From Dillenia suffruticosa (lineage: Eukaryota; Streptophyta; Magnoliopsida; Dilleniales; Dilleniaceae): a DNA stretch of 64,000 nucleotides. The translations under genes and the position numbers were made by a program. Shown one piece after another: positions 34,711-46,874 of the stretch. Within the stretch, counting starts at the first letter, position 1, and each line of letters begins with the position of its first letter. The stretch is taken from contig JAVTVX010000004.1 in the NCBI GenBank assembly GCA_033439265.1, forward strand, positions 19,667,701 through 19,731,700, written 5' to 3'. A model generated the notes under the pieces. It had not been told where the DNA came from, searched no databases, and saw only the letters and a list, made by a program, of their open reading frames with translations.

Positions 34711-36138
34711 GGCAACATGTTAAGATTATAAACGTCATGTGTATTTTCATATTTACATATTTATAAAACACCAATAAAAGTAATTTAAATTATTTTTGCG
34801 CCAAACTTAAGCTTTTGTAAAATAGGTCTAATGTCTCACCATGTCAATTGGAGTGTAGGTGTTAATCTATGCACCATTCCTTCAATTTTTGAAACAAAAC
34901 TTCTAATTTGATAAACACAATTAACGTATGAAAATTTTAAAATTTTTGGAAAAAAATTAATTTATACTAACAAAAATTTAATTTTACAAAACAAAATATT
35001 TTAAATAAAAAATATTATAAATAGAAAAAATAAAATAAAAATGCAATTAATCAAATTTAGATAAGCATAAATTTCGAGATTGCCTTGCTTCGTGCCGTTA
35101 ACCGAATAATTTTGTAAATTGCATCATTATTGACAAAATCAAATACCAAAACTATTAAATTCGATACACCATTTTTTGATTCATAAAATTATTAATATTT
35201 TTATTTAAAATTTAATATTTTTACTTTAAAGAAAAATATTTTTAGTATTATAATACATTTGTCAGATAAATAGTAACAAAGTACATGTCAATAACAAGAA
35301 CAATTTTAGTTTTCTTTCTATAAAAGGTCAAATTTAGGAGGGGGAGAGAGAGAGAGAGAGAGTAGTTAAGAGCAGCTCTTTTCTTGAAATTTTAAGAAAA
35401 TTTTATTTATATAATTTTAAAAATTACAGTTATAAATATTATCTATCCCCCTAAAAATATAATCGCTGTGTTCTAAAATCAAAACTCATACTTTATCCTT
35501 TTTTAAATTTCCAATTTTGCCCCCATGATGATGTGGTGCCAAAGCAGACCCTTTGAGCATCCCTTTTTAATGGCATTCACACATTTGTCAAAATAGGCAA
35601 TGTCCTTTTTGGTCAGAATAAAGGACCGGGCATAAATCAAGTAAACTCTACTAAATTTGTTTATAGAGTATATAGAATATATTCTCTGTAGACCAAACCC
35701 ACGTACTAATTTCAAAAGAAATCTTATTCCAGAAGAGGCTGCTCTATTTTTACTACACTTTAATAAAACGTAACGATTTAATTTATTCTCTATATGTATT
35801 AGATATTTAAAATTTATTCAATTTTTACAACATGAAAATTTTTCTTATAACAAAAAACATTTACTTTAAAAATATGTTTTAGCAATAGACGTATTTAATA
35901 GACGTATTTAGTGTTTAGTAGTAACATGATTATAACAAGCAACCGAGAATAAAAACAAAATCAAAATAGAGAACCATCGATTGAGATAACACGAATTTGA
36001 ATTCATTCCAAATGGGTATGGGATCCTGATGTCACCACACTTCTCTGAACAGTTATCTTTTGCCCATTTTTGACCCTTCAGTTGCAAAGGAGTAAGGCAC
36101 ACAACTAGATTCAGCAGAAGGGTTTGCCTAGAAATCAT
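34711..36138 (-). pseudogene. WAK-D: truncated wall-associated kinase (exon 1 start and intron 1)
   Basis: It starts at the ATG at 36138 with MISRQTLLLNLVVCLTPLQ and continues through CGDIRIPYPFGM to CYLNRW, then passes directly into intron 1 sequence (SILILFLFS in translation). The junction carries the six bases AACCAT (35972-35977), which occur in WAK-A both in the exon (18276-18281) and just inside intron 1 (17570-17575). The deletion therefore removed about 706 bp between two AACCAT copies. Intron 1 continues to about 34711, where Copia fragment 3 abuts. There is no EGF or kinase exon. It could encode only a short secreted fragment. Confidence 0.88.
35344..35363. repeat. (GA)n microsatellite in WAK-D intron 1
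   Basis: About ten GA units, at the position where WAK-A intron 1 also has a GA tract. Confidence 0.85.
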
Positions 36139-36788
36139 TTTCTATGGGGGCAGTGGTGGTTTTAAAAGAAAATGAGGAATTTATTTTTCTGATGAGAGGT
36201 TAAGTAACTTGCTTGTATTATATAATAGGAGGGCAAAAGCATATTTCTATTGAGTCCCAAATTTTCCACGCCCAATTGGATTGGAAAAAAATGCGCTTCT
36301 GTCCCACTCAATCACAAGATGGCTGAACTAGGGCATTGCAATATCTGTGATGTTTCCCACGCCCAAATTTTCCACGCTGAACTACATCTTTCACTATCTT
36401 GAGAAATTTTCCACACCCAAATTTTCCACCTTTATGATTGTAATATCTGTGGTTCAGAAGATGATAACAAAATTATTTGCCGTTAATTATTATATTGGGC
36501 ATTGCAACTTTTGTATAGCTTTCAGTCTCCAGGGGCCACCCCTGTTGCATTGAACGTGAACGAGACTCTTGCACGGCTAACTAAAATAGATTTTGCAAGC
36601 AATGATGGGATGGTGTGGTAAGTGTTTCGAGAGACAACGGGATCTGTGTGGGGAGATGAACAGGGTGTTTGGGGGAGACAAAAGGATGCAATTGAGATAG
36701 AAATTTCATCTCTAATCCATATTAGAATATTTAATATTTATTAAACAAAAGAAATTATAATTTTATTTAAATTGATCTAAATTATTTA
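35978..36788. repeat. Inverted repeat arm 2 (WAK-D exon 1 start and 5' flank)
   Basis: Inverted counterpart of 27027-27836. Its right side continues (36789 on) in the same order as the WAK-A flank at 19550, so this arm is in the ancestral context while arm 1 is the displaced copy. Confidence 0.88.
36218..36224 (-). promoter_or_regulatory. TATA box of WAK-D
   Basis: TATATAA on the minus strand about 80 bp upstream of the ATG at 36138. Confidence 0.6.
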
Positions 36789-37463
36789 ATGAATAGAGTA
36801 AAAAAATTTAGTGAAAAGAATCATACCCAAAACTATAAGAAACATAATATAAGATTACTCAAAATGATTACAATTGCACAAATATTTAATCATAATTGCA
36901 TAATCAAGAAACCCATGGAATTGAACCATATTTTTATCTATTTGATTGAATGGTTTGATAACTGATTAATAAATTATTCATGAATAATTGAAAACGTTTT
37001 TAATACCGTGAGAGGAAGAAGAAGTTGTGGCTCTTGCTAAACTTGCCAAACTTAACTTGAATATGAGTCCGGGAAAAGAGGCGCATGATGAATGAAGTAG
37101 CAAAAGAATTAGAGGTTTTTCAGGTATCCCCAAATGTCTACAACATACCCATGGAGCTCTTCAAAGGTATTAATATCGTGCAGGGACTTACAAAGTCTAA
37201 GTGACCTTACTACCGATCACCACAGGCATTCAACTTGTAAAGTTACATGGCCAATGAACCAAGTCGAATGACTTGGCCATACAACGACTAGCATTTAAAG
37301 GAAAAAGGGATCCATATAAAAATTGTGTTGTTTGACACGTTTTCCTAGTTTGATTTAGTCCATTTGATTTCTAATTTTCTAAAATCAGGATAATGTGGGT
37401 TGTCAATTCAGTTAGGCAATTTTCCTCCATTGACAACATGAGAAGAAATGGGTCGTCAAGTGT
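36789..37463. other. Intergenic flank, no gene
   Basis: Homologous to the WAK-A flank at 19550-19655 plus 20130-20796, without the 452-bp solo LTR. No open frame is conserved. Confidence 0.55.
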
Positions 37464-37831
37464 CTATCCAATATGAGATGATTTAGATTTTCCAAAATTG
37501 ATAACTCCAAAATCGATAACTTCTACTCTTATCTTTATCATATTACAATATATTGGAAGAATTAATATACCAAAATCTAGAGAGATATTTAGTACCTGGA
37601 GGAATTTTTCCACAAGATTGGTAGGGGTTTGGAGGAAAGGAATTATTATAGGGGCCCTTCGAAGGTGACTCGGAACCATTCGTTGGGGCAACATGAGCAC
37701 AAGCCCATTGCAAATGGGCAGGGATCGCGCCTGTGGTGCCCCACATGCCTTGATTGAATATCAAGAGCCCATGACATCGTCAGGCCAAGTGGAAGTAGTG
37801 AAATGAGCAACTGAAACCGTACCAAATTCAT
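37464..37831 (-). pseudogene. WAK-like exon 1 relic, copy 2
   Basis: Same content and order as copy 1 at 20797-21179: signal-peptide start MNLVRFQLLISLLPLGLTMS, then RDPCPFAMG, CCPNEWFRVTFEGP and LQVLNISLDFGILILPI in shifted frames. It confirms that the relic was already broken before the unit was duplicated, because the frames are lost in the same way in each copy. Confidence 0.68.
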
Positions 37832-38188
37832 TTTTGGTGCCTCGAATCAGAGAAAACAATTTGTTTTCTTTCTGTTTAGCTCCTTGAGTTGCTCTCTGTC
37901 ATTCTGGGGGGTGTACAAGATTTTTTTTCTTTTTTAGAATAACTTCCATCAATTTTATTTATTCTATTTATAATGACTTTTAAAAGAGATTTTTTTTTCA
38001 AAAATAATTTTTGAAGAAATAATTATCAAAATCTTTTTTATAAAAATTAACTATTATTACATAAAAAAAATTTTCTCTAACTTTAATTGATTAAAACATG
38101 TAACTCGATTCTCATAACCATTCCACGGGTAGGTTGCCACATTCCATGGGCCCCACATACAACGTCAATTGACCTTACCACCTACCAC

Positions 38189-39051
38189 TAGGGCAGTTAT
38201 GATACCCGGGTAGTGTCACGGATACCCGTGACATTACCCGGTCAAAACTCGAGCTCGAGCTCGGGTCGAACTCGAGCTCAGCGAGTCCTTCCTCAAATTC
38301 AAGCTCGAGCCCATGTTCTGTCAAGCTCGAAACTTGTTGAGCTACCCGTATACCGCTCGTTTACCCTAACCCACCCATTCTCCCTTCTCATTCAGCAGCC
38401 CAAGCGTATGAAGTCCACCCATTCTCCCTTCTCATTCAGCAGCCGTCTCCTCCTTTTGATCTGCAAATGAAGGCGATCGAATGGCGATTCAGCCGCAGCC
38501 CAAGCGATCGAAGTCTCCTTCTCCTTCTGATCCTCTCACCACGGCAATCGAAGGGCGATTCAGCCGCAGCCCAAGCAATCGAAGTCTCCTTCTCCTTCTG
38601 ACCCTCTCACCACGGCGATCGAAGGACGATTTAACAGCAGCCCAAGCGATCGAAGGTCTCCTTCACCTTCTGATCCTCTCACCACTGTGATCGAAGGTCT
38701 GATCTCCTTCTCCTCTCTCTCTCTCTCTCTGAATTTTGCCTTCTGCCTTCTGCCTTCTACTTCTCCTCTCCCCATCAAGCTCTCAGGTATCTTGATCGAA
38801 GGACGATTCAGCCCATCAAGCTTTCGGTTTGGGCTCAGGTTTGGGTATGGTTTAGGGGTCGGGCTCGGGACCAAGCTTGTCGGCGAGGCTCGCGATTCTT
38901 GAGCTCGAGCTCCTCGATGACACTTCGAGTTGAACTCGAGCTCTAGAATCACAAGCTCGACGAGCTCGAGCTCTAGCTCACCTACTGCAGACTCGAGCCG
39001 AGCTCGGGTATTGTGATACCCGAACTCGACCCAGGTGTCATAATAGGGTTA
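38189..39051. mobile_element. hAT-like non-autonomous transposon, 863 bp
   Basis: Ends TAGGGCAGTTATGATACC and, inverted, TAACCCTATTATGACACC are imperfect terminal inverted repeats. The flanks carry an 8-bp duplication with one mismatch, CCTACCAC (38181-38188) and CCTACCGC (39052-39059). The paralogous flanks at 21500 and 60670 lack the element. Subterminal ACCCG / GATACCCG words are typical of plant hAT elements. The interior holds GAGCTCGAGCTCG palindromes and a 71-bp minisatellite. No transposase frame is present. Confidence 0.8.
38485..38698. repeat. 71-bp minisatellite, three copies, inside the hAT-like element
   Basis: Units start CGATTCAGCCGCAGCCCAAG at 38485 and 38556 and CGATTTAACAGCAGCCCAAG at 38627, each ending in ATCGAAGG plus one or two bases. 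The unit is GC-richer than the host flank. It may be captured host sequence, since short coding-like frames run through it, but I recognise no protein. Confidence 0.85.
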
Positions 39052-39059
39052 CCTACCGC

Positions 39060-40501
39060 CAATTAAGACTGACATTTAATTTAATGTGTAGACTTACATG
39101 CCCTATGAATCTTGTCCAATGACCTAGCCATTTACAACGACTTGCATTTAAAAGACAAAAGGGGAACCATATAAAAATTGGGTTTGCTCGACACATTTTT
39201 TTTTTTGGTTTGATAGAGTGCATTTGAGGTCATTGCGGTGTAAGTTTTGAGAAAATTTCTAATTTTTAAAAATTAAGATAATATTTACAAAATTCTCATC
39301 CAATAATCATTAGTTATATTGTGCTGGTCCAAGAAAGCCAACAAAACATTTTCCTTTATCGACTTCACTTATTCTAACAAAACTTTTCTTCCTTCTCCGC
39401 AAGCTCATGAGACAACCACAACTTCCCTCTCTCTAAATTTATTCCATTTTCATGATATTTCTTCCATTTTCACTCGATTAAATCTCTTAAAACCATCATA
39501 ACATGTTCAGTTTCACTCACCGCCCCTAATTTCATCCCTTTCTCTAGAAAACTACATGATCACTGCGCCTTTGAAACTCCAATTGCCAGCGGTAAGCATA
39601 CTACGAGTGGGTCACAAATGCACAATTAGGCACCCTGTCTACTTGCTCCCCCCCCCCCCCAAAAAAAAAAAAAAGAACCTTAGCCCATTCGTACAAAATT
39701 TCATTATGTTTAAACTTTTCATCCGCGTGAAAGCGAGTACAACCTCAATAAATTGATAATCCATTGCTAAGGCATCAGAACGTAGAAAAAAAATTAAAGG
39801 GGATACAACCTCAACAACGGAAATTCCTTCCTAATGTATTGCATTTTTTTCCATCTCAATATATATATTTATGTATATATATATATCAAAATTAATCAAT
39901 TGCTAATTGACCCCTCCTTCGGTTCAGTAGTGTGGCCTAGTAATGGGACTGACCAATAGAGGGTGATAGTATGGCCATTAAAACGATTTGTTTTCTTTCT
40001 ATTTAGCTCGTTGGGTCGCTCTCAGTCATTCATTCTGATGGTGTATATGTTATCTATAAAAACACGAAAATTAAGGGTTTAGAATAAAAAATAATTTTAA
40101 ATGAGAATGGATGGAATAGAAAAATCTACATAAATTAAATCAATAGATTTTAGATATTTACCTATTGATTTATTTATTTATTTTTATTTTTCTTTGTATT
40201 TTATTTTTATTTATTTATATTTTTTATTTCATTTTTTTCTCTATCTTTTTTAAATTTATCTCTCAAATGAATAATCTCAAATATTAAGATTAAAATTCAG
40301 TTTATTGTTGTTATTGTTTGTAATTTCCATCAGTTTTATTTTATTCGATTTAAAATAACTTTTAAAAGTAATTTTTTTAACAAATAATTATCAAAATCTT
40401 TTTCATAAAAATAATAATTTATTATTTTATTAAAAGTCTTCTCTAACTTTAGTTGAGAATAGAGGGGAAACTTGTAAAAAAAATTCTCAAATTTAACATA
40501 C
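39060..40501. other. Intergenic flank, no gene
   Basis: Homologous to 21520-22310 with extra sequence at about 39317-39780 that is absent from the paralogues. That extra piece includes a C12/A13 run at about 39648-39673. Short frames there are not supported by similarity to any family I recognise. Confidence 0.45.
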
Positions 40502-40973
40502 TTAACTTCAAGTATTAAATTGCACTCTTAAAATTAATTTGACTATGTTTTATAATAATAACAATTAAGTGTGTGGGAATTGACCTTCTAATCTTTTGTC
40601 AGTTCCGTTTCTGAAGGGCACAGAGTCGGCCATGTGTTGTGCATCCTGCCTCGATGTGAAAGGATGGGGCTAGGTTGGGGACCCTAGGCCCCCTTTTTGT
40701 GACTAATCTGTTTTGCTATAAAGAATAAAACAGTCGGCCATGGAGGGCCGGAGAATTCTCATGTTATCACATTACAATTGGGATATTCGCGTTTTCCTAG
40801 TTTGACTTACTCCATTTGAGGTCGTAACAACACAAGTTTTGGGCACTTGCTTGCGATGAGCTAAACTGTTCATTTTGTTTCCTTTTAATTAGAAATTTTT
40901 CAACATCCAAAATTAATAAAAGTAAAAATTGATTTTGGAATTTTTAAATAATGACATGAAAATATCTATAAAT

Positions 40974-43204
40974 TATCATACCCCAACACTCGGATGGAAT
41001 ACGCGACAACCGGTGCGTCATCCCGGCATATGGGTTACTCCTGCCTGTACACGGGGATAACACAAGGCGTTTATCGATATCCATTCTATTTTCAAAACAA
41101 TATAACAATATCCAAAGAACTAATTTGGTTTATCCATGTCTCAAAAGTATGCATATAGTCAATCCGCCTATTTCTAAATCTAATAAAATTTAACAATTTC
41201 AAAAGAAAATCCAAAAACGCAAAATATAAAAAATTCAAATATAGTTTAAACTTTAGAAATCCAAATGGGTTGATTAGGTAAAATTTTAATTACAATTCAA
41301 AACAAAAATGCCCTCCATATGGATCCAACTATCAACTCAAAAATCTCACCCAAAGCAAGAATTTGTACCGGCCGTAGGAGTCTCCACAAAACTAAGATTT
41401 GACAATATTCCGGCACTAAGGTCAGCTAATACTTCAAAATTCAAGATTCCTCTGAAAAAAATAAAATAAGAAGAGTGAATATAAAAAAAACTTAGGGAGT
41501 AGAGTGCAATGGTGTGATTGTGACAACAAATGAGGTGTGAGTGTAAAAATATCAAATCATGTAATTCATACAATTTATCAAATAATATAGTTCCAACAAT
41601 TATGGTAATTAAAAAGAAAAGAATGAATACATCCACAATTTTCATATTTTCCAAAAATCATTGGATCTCCCTAAATAAAATACTTTCACCCAAGATTTGG
41701 CCAAACCCAAGTGGAGGCCCGCTAAGAGATTTTTAGTTCATTTGATTCACAACAATATATCTCCCTTCCTTGGTATTAACTAGTACCTCACCAATCGTGC
41801 AACCGGATAGTACAACCGAGGCGCAGGAGGTCGCGTTACCATCCTTTACCCATAATTCTTAACCACAGCACCCTATCGGGTCGCTCCGTAGAGTGAATGA
41901 CTACAGATATTTACATCACATACACCATTCTTTCACAACCATTCAAATCTCATTCAGTATACCATGATTTTCAACGAATGATTAGTAGACCAAATCACAA
42001 TATTTATGAATAAATTATTTAACAACATATAACAAATATTCATTAGTAAATAAAATAAATGTATACATATTTCAAATTCTCATTTCGAGATATCCCACAA
42101 TTACAAATACTTGTGCAAAATCATATAGAATAATTTAAAACCATTTATAAAAGAATTTTGAAATCATTTTTCTCATTTAATGGTACAACAATCCGTCCAC
42201 TCACCTCTTAGGAGAGTAATCGCTCCCAAATTCCAAATCTAACACATTCTTTGATTCCAAATGTCTTAATCTAAGACAATGATCACAAATTAATTATTAA
42301 ATCATATACTAACACTAGAGTAAATTGGTTTATCTCAATATCTCATAATTTCTAATTTTCTAATAAATTTTTTAGCACAATATGTCATGAAAAAATGACC
42401 GTATCTTGATTTACACTTCTCGGATCATGAAAATTCAAATTTTCACTTAAAAATTAGATATAAAAATATAATTTTTGTATTTATAACTTAGATATATTCC
42501 AATAACACAAAGAGATGTAAATCTATCTTATGTTATCTTAACTGTATAATTTCTAATCTACGTAGTTATGGGAAAATACTGTAACTTTCATTACATACAT
42601 CCAAATCACATGATTCTTATTTCAAATTAAAAATAAGACATAGATATAAAAATTTCATGTTCAAAGTTTAGTCTTATTCAACCTAAAAGGCATCTTAAAA
42701 TCGAACCAAAGTTTTAGCCAAAGCAAGGCAAAATCAGGGGATTATTCTGCAGAATATTTCATTTTGAAAAATCACTAAAATCCAATCTTATCAGATTTTA
42801 ATGAATTATATCTCATTTTTAAAATATGAAAGTTTAGTTTCATATGCTGAAAATCTCACTTGATTTGCTTTTATGCAGAGAAAGTTATGATGGAAAAAGC
42901 ACAACATGCTCAAACTGCTCATCATGCAAAAAAATCAATGGTTTTTAGTTTAATATAATATTCCACCCTTCTTGTAAGTTCAGATCATTTGTCCATACTA
43001 GGAAAACATAAATCTATGTTGAAAGAGCAAGAATACTTCTAGAGGAGCAATCAATTTTATTCCAGAGCAATCCTTACTAAAACCATAACTTTCTCCCTTC
43101 TCAAGTTTCAAATCTCTCTCTTCAAACCATTAATTCCATAAGTTTATCGAAAAGTTTAGAGTGTAGATCAAAAGATTTTGGAGTAGTCTTAATTGATTTT
43201 GCGT

Positions 43205-43235
<31 letters not shown>

Positions 43236-43387
43236 AGATGGGGACAAGAGAAGCCGAGAGAGGGAGAGAGTGAGGGGTGGGTTTTGGGTGAAAGGGCGTG
43301 AGTAAGGGGGAGAGGGGAGAGAGAATAAGTGAATGGGTTGACTTTTATTTTATTTTATTTTATTTTTCTTTTTTTTTGGGTCTTACA
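40974..43387. mobile_element. Large solo LTR, 2414 bp, probably Ty3/Gypsy
   Basis: It is bounded by an exact 5-bp duplication TAAAT (40969-40973 and 43388-43392). The paralogous site in copy 1 reads CTATAAATAATGGGG near 22655 with a single TAAAT, a direct empty-site proof. Ends are TATCATACCCC and GGGTCTTACA, inverted to each other in the ACCC part; the first TG has become TA. There are no coding domains and no second LTR. A (GA)n tract with purine-rich sequence lies at 43206-43330. Length and termini suggest a Gypsy LTR, but lineage is inferred. Confidence 0.78.
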
Positions 43388-43607
43388 TAAATAATGAGGT
43401 TTAATTTAATTTTATTTATTTTTTTCTAAGCAGTCAAATTTTCAATTGTAGTTAAGTTTATTATACCATTATTAAATTAAAGATATCATGAAAATATATA
43501 AGGTCCCTTAATTTACATGGATAAATTACAAGTACCCTACTGTTTAGTCTGGCACTTTACATTCCATTTTGTAAAAAATTTAAACCATATATTTTTTTAT
43601 GTTTTTT

Positions 43608-43841
43608 TGTAGAATCAGTAGGTTTTAGAATACCTAACTGAATAATCTCCATCTTATACATAGAAAGTGATGTACCTCATCTATATATACAATTAGATAG
43701 AGAAAGAAATAGGAAATTAACTTTTAATTTATAGCCATAAAATAGGAACTAAATCAATTATTCAAATATTACAATTATTTTCCTAAAATAAACATTTCTA
43801 AGTAATAGGAAACATTCCTAAGTAAATGTATCATTCCCACA
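43608..43841 (-). repeat. Copia 2 3' LTR (234 bp)
   Basis: On the plus strand it runs TGTAGAATCAGTAGG to TCATTCCCACA. It matches 48471-48710. Confidence 0.88.
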
Positions 43842-43852
43842 CTCCCCCTCAA
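43842..43852 (-). promoter_or_regulatory. Polypurine tract of Copia 2
   Basis: The minus strand reads TTGAGGGGGAG directly before the LTR start TGTGGGAATGA. Confidence 0.85.
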
Positions 43853-43903
43853 GTTGGAGTATAGATATCAATCATGTCCAAGTTGGGTAGGTGTTCTTCA
43901 AAT

Positions 43904-44330
43904 CTAACTCGTGGTAAGACTTTGGTTAAGAAATCCACAAGTTATCCCTTGGATGTAATGTAGGGTATACACATAAGTCATCTTCTCTTTAATGAAGTGT
44001 CTATCCACTTCTATGTGTTTAGTATGGTCATTGTGCATTGGAATGTGAGCAATACTGATTGCTGACTTGTTGTCACAATACAATAGCATGGGATTCTCAC
44101 CTTGAAGTGAAAGCTCATCTATGATTCTTCTTAACCATAGAAGTTCACATATTTTTTGTGCAAGAGCTCGAAATTCAGCCTCAGCACTGCTTCTTGCTAC
44201 CACTGGTTGCTTTTTGCTCCTCCAAGTCACTAGGTTACCCCATATAAATGTACAATACCCAGTATTAGTGAATGCATCTATCTTCATTGAATCATTTTTC
44301 TTGAAAAAAAGTCATTTCCCGGGAGTTCCC
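43904..44330 (-). pseudogene. Copia 2 RNase H
   Basis: The frame reads TNTGYCTFIWGNLVTWRSKK, then SSAEAEFRALAQKICELLWL, CDNKSAISIAHIPMHNDHTK and HIEVDRHFIKEKM, the complete C-terminal half of Copia RNase H with its A-E-A-E-F and D-N-K-S motifs. The N-terminal part is separated by a frameshift near 44300. Confidence 0.9.
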
Positions 44331-44557
44331 TTAAGGTATCTCAAAATACGTTGAACTGCTCCTACATGTTCCTCATAAGGCTCATGCATAAATTGACTAA
44401 CCACATTGACAACATAAGCAATATCATGTCGTGTATGAGACAGATAAACTAAACGTCCTACCAACTTTTGATATCTACCTTTATCAACAGGGATCTCTCC
44501 CTTCTTATACCCTAACTTGTGATTCTCTTCAATTAGTGTGTCAGCCGGTTTACTTCC

Positions 44558-45340
44558 CTAAAAACCTATCTCTCTGAACAGATCAATGATATATTTCCTT
44601 TGTGACACATAAATCCCTTTCTTTGATCTTGCAACTTCCATACCAAGAAAGTACTCCATAGGCCCGAGATCCTTGATTTCAAATTCTTTGGCTAGAACCT
44701 TCTTCATTCTTTCTCCTGTGGTTGTATCATCCCCTATAAGTAGAATATCATCAACGTACACAATTAAAACTGAGATCTTCCCATCTTGAGACTTTCTGAA
44801 AATCAAAGTATCAAAGTATGATCGGTTTGAATTTGAGTGTAGCCATATTTCTTCACCGTCTTTGAGAAACGATCAAACCAGGCTCTAGGAAATTGTTTCA
44901 ATCCATAAAGAGATTTTTGCAGTTTCAAACTATATCAGTGCCATAGACATCTACAAAACCAGGAGGAATATCCATAAAAACTTTTTTTTTATTAATTCCC
45001 TGTTTAGAAAGGCATTCTTGATATCTGGTTATGAAATCTTCTGGTCTAAATTAGCTGCAACAGAGAGAAGAACACAATTGTGTTGAGCTTTACTACCGGG
45101 ACAAATGTTTCTTGGTAGTCTATCCCATAGGATTGTGTGAATCCTTTTGCAACCAACCGAGCCTTGAACCTTTCGATTGAACCATCCGAATTATACTTCA
45201 CTGTGAATACCCACTTGTACCCCATTGTTTTCTTTCCCTTCAGTATTGATACACACTCCCATGTTTCATTTTTCTCCAGTGCTTTGATCTCCTGCATAAC
45301 TGCTACACTCCATTCTGGAATACTCAATGCTTCTTGGATT
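44558..45340 (-). pseudogene. Copia 2 reverse transcriptase
   Basis: The upstream part (45327-45046) reads LEKNETWECVSILKGKKTMG, then YKWVFTVKYNSDGSIERFKA and RLVAKGFTQSYGIDYQETF. A damaged middle follows, with PDIKNAFLN near 45020. The downstream part (44806-44558) contains the intact catalytic box IVYVDDILLIG and GPMEYFLGMEVARSKKGIYV. Frameshifts separate the halves. The enzyme would copy element RNA into DNA in an intact relative. Confidence 0.92.
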
Positions 45341-45911
45341 GACTTGGGAATTGCTATATAGTCAGATTAGTAGCAAAAGCCTGATGGGAGGAGACAAACT
45401 GCTATGGCCCATGTAGTCTGAAAAACGGTGAGACATACAAGTTCTTTTTCCTTTTCTAAGAGCAATAGGAATATCTAGATCCTCAACAGGTGTTGAATTA
45501 CTTGGATTTTCATAAGTGGCATGACGTGTAGGAGAGTTCTGATTTGACACATCATCAAAAACTGGTAGATCCAATGACTGGTTCTGCTCAACTGTGTGAA
45601 TTCCTTCATTTTCCTTTCTTTTCTATCTCTCAAAGACAAATAATTTTGGATTTTGAATTTCCAATTCTGTTTTTTAGCGATTGTAGTAGGTATTTTTTGG
45701 TTTGGAACAAGAATAGGAGTAGAAACGGGTGTCGAAAAGGGAGCACGGTAAGAATTGACAGGGCTGACTGAGTTTGATTGGTCTGAAGGAAGAGTAGGAG
45801 TGGCAAATGTGAAATTTTCATAGGTAGTAAATGTATTCCAAAAAGTGCAAAAACTCTCTTCTTGATCACATTCTCCCCCTGAAGTGAGTTTTGGTGAAGT
45901 AAGGCTGATTC

Positions 45912-46874
45912 TCAAAGAAGAAACGTCCATACTAACAAACATTTTCTTAGTTTTTGGATCAAATTACTTATATCCTTTTTTGTTGGTGAATATCCTAAAA
46001 AAACACATTTAACAGCCCTTGGATCAAATTTGCTATGCTTATGAGAATGTATATAAACAAATGAGGTACACCCAAATATCCTAAGTGGTAAATTGGTAAT
46101 TAGACGGTTTGTTGGATAGACACTTTGAAACACTTCTAGAGAAGTTTTGTATCATAGAATCCGGGTAGGCATCCTATTAATGAGAAATGAGACAGTAAGA
46201 ATAGTTTCCCCCCAAAAAGTTTTTGGCACATTAGTAGTAAACATTAAGAATCTAACGACCTCAAGTAAGTGTTTGTTTTCTTTTCCGTCAACCCATTTTG
46301 TTGTAGAGTATTTATACAATTACTTTGATGAATGATTCCTTCTCCTTGAAGAAATGCCCCAAGAACATTTTTGAAATACTCACTCTTATTGTTTGTTCTA
46401 AAAATCTAGATTTGGGTTTGAAATGGTTTTGACCATTGAGTGAAAGTTTTCAAAAACATACTTTGTTTCAGATTTTACCTTCAAGAGATATACCCAACAT
46501 AGTCTAGTATGATTAACGATAAAGGTAATAAACCATCTGGCTGTCGAGAAATTTTTGATTCGTGAATACCCCCAAATATCACTATGTATTATTGACAAAG
46601 GGGTGGAATACTTATATGACTGTACTGAAAAAGATACATTATGATATTTAGAAAATTGACAAACCTCACATTGAAAGGAAGAGGGATCTTTATTATTGAA
46701 AAGAGATGGAAATAAAATTTTCAAGTATGGAAAGCTAGGGTGGCCGAGTTTATAGTGCCACAATATGACATTATTTTCACATAAAGAAACAGAAAAAGAT
46801 TTGTAAACTGAACTTTGTCTATGAGTTTTCCTTATCAAGGTAGTAAAGTTCTTCACACTCTTTAGCATTGCCAA
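45912..46874 (-). pseudogene. Copia 2 integrase
   Basis: It starts with the zinc-binding pre-integrase motif LWHYKLGHPSFPYLKILFP and CEVCQFSKYH. The first catalytic Asp is in HSDIWGYSRIKN. The second Asp position reads RTNNKSEYF (normally DNG.EY), an Asp-to-Asn change, with a frameshift beside it near 46405. The third residue is kept in QQNGLTEKK near 46290. The C-terminal part GCTSFVYIHSH then FDPRAVKCVFLGYSPTKK follows. It would catalyse insertion of the cDNA. Confidence 0.85.

Noticed and set aside
38560..38952. 130-codon frame antisense in the hAT-like element
   Set aside because: Generated by the 71-bp minisatellite (a period not divisible by three) and purine-rich sequence; no domain.
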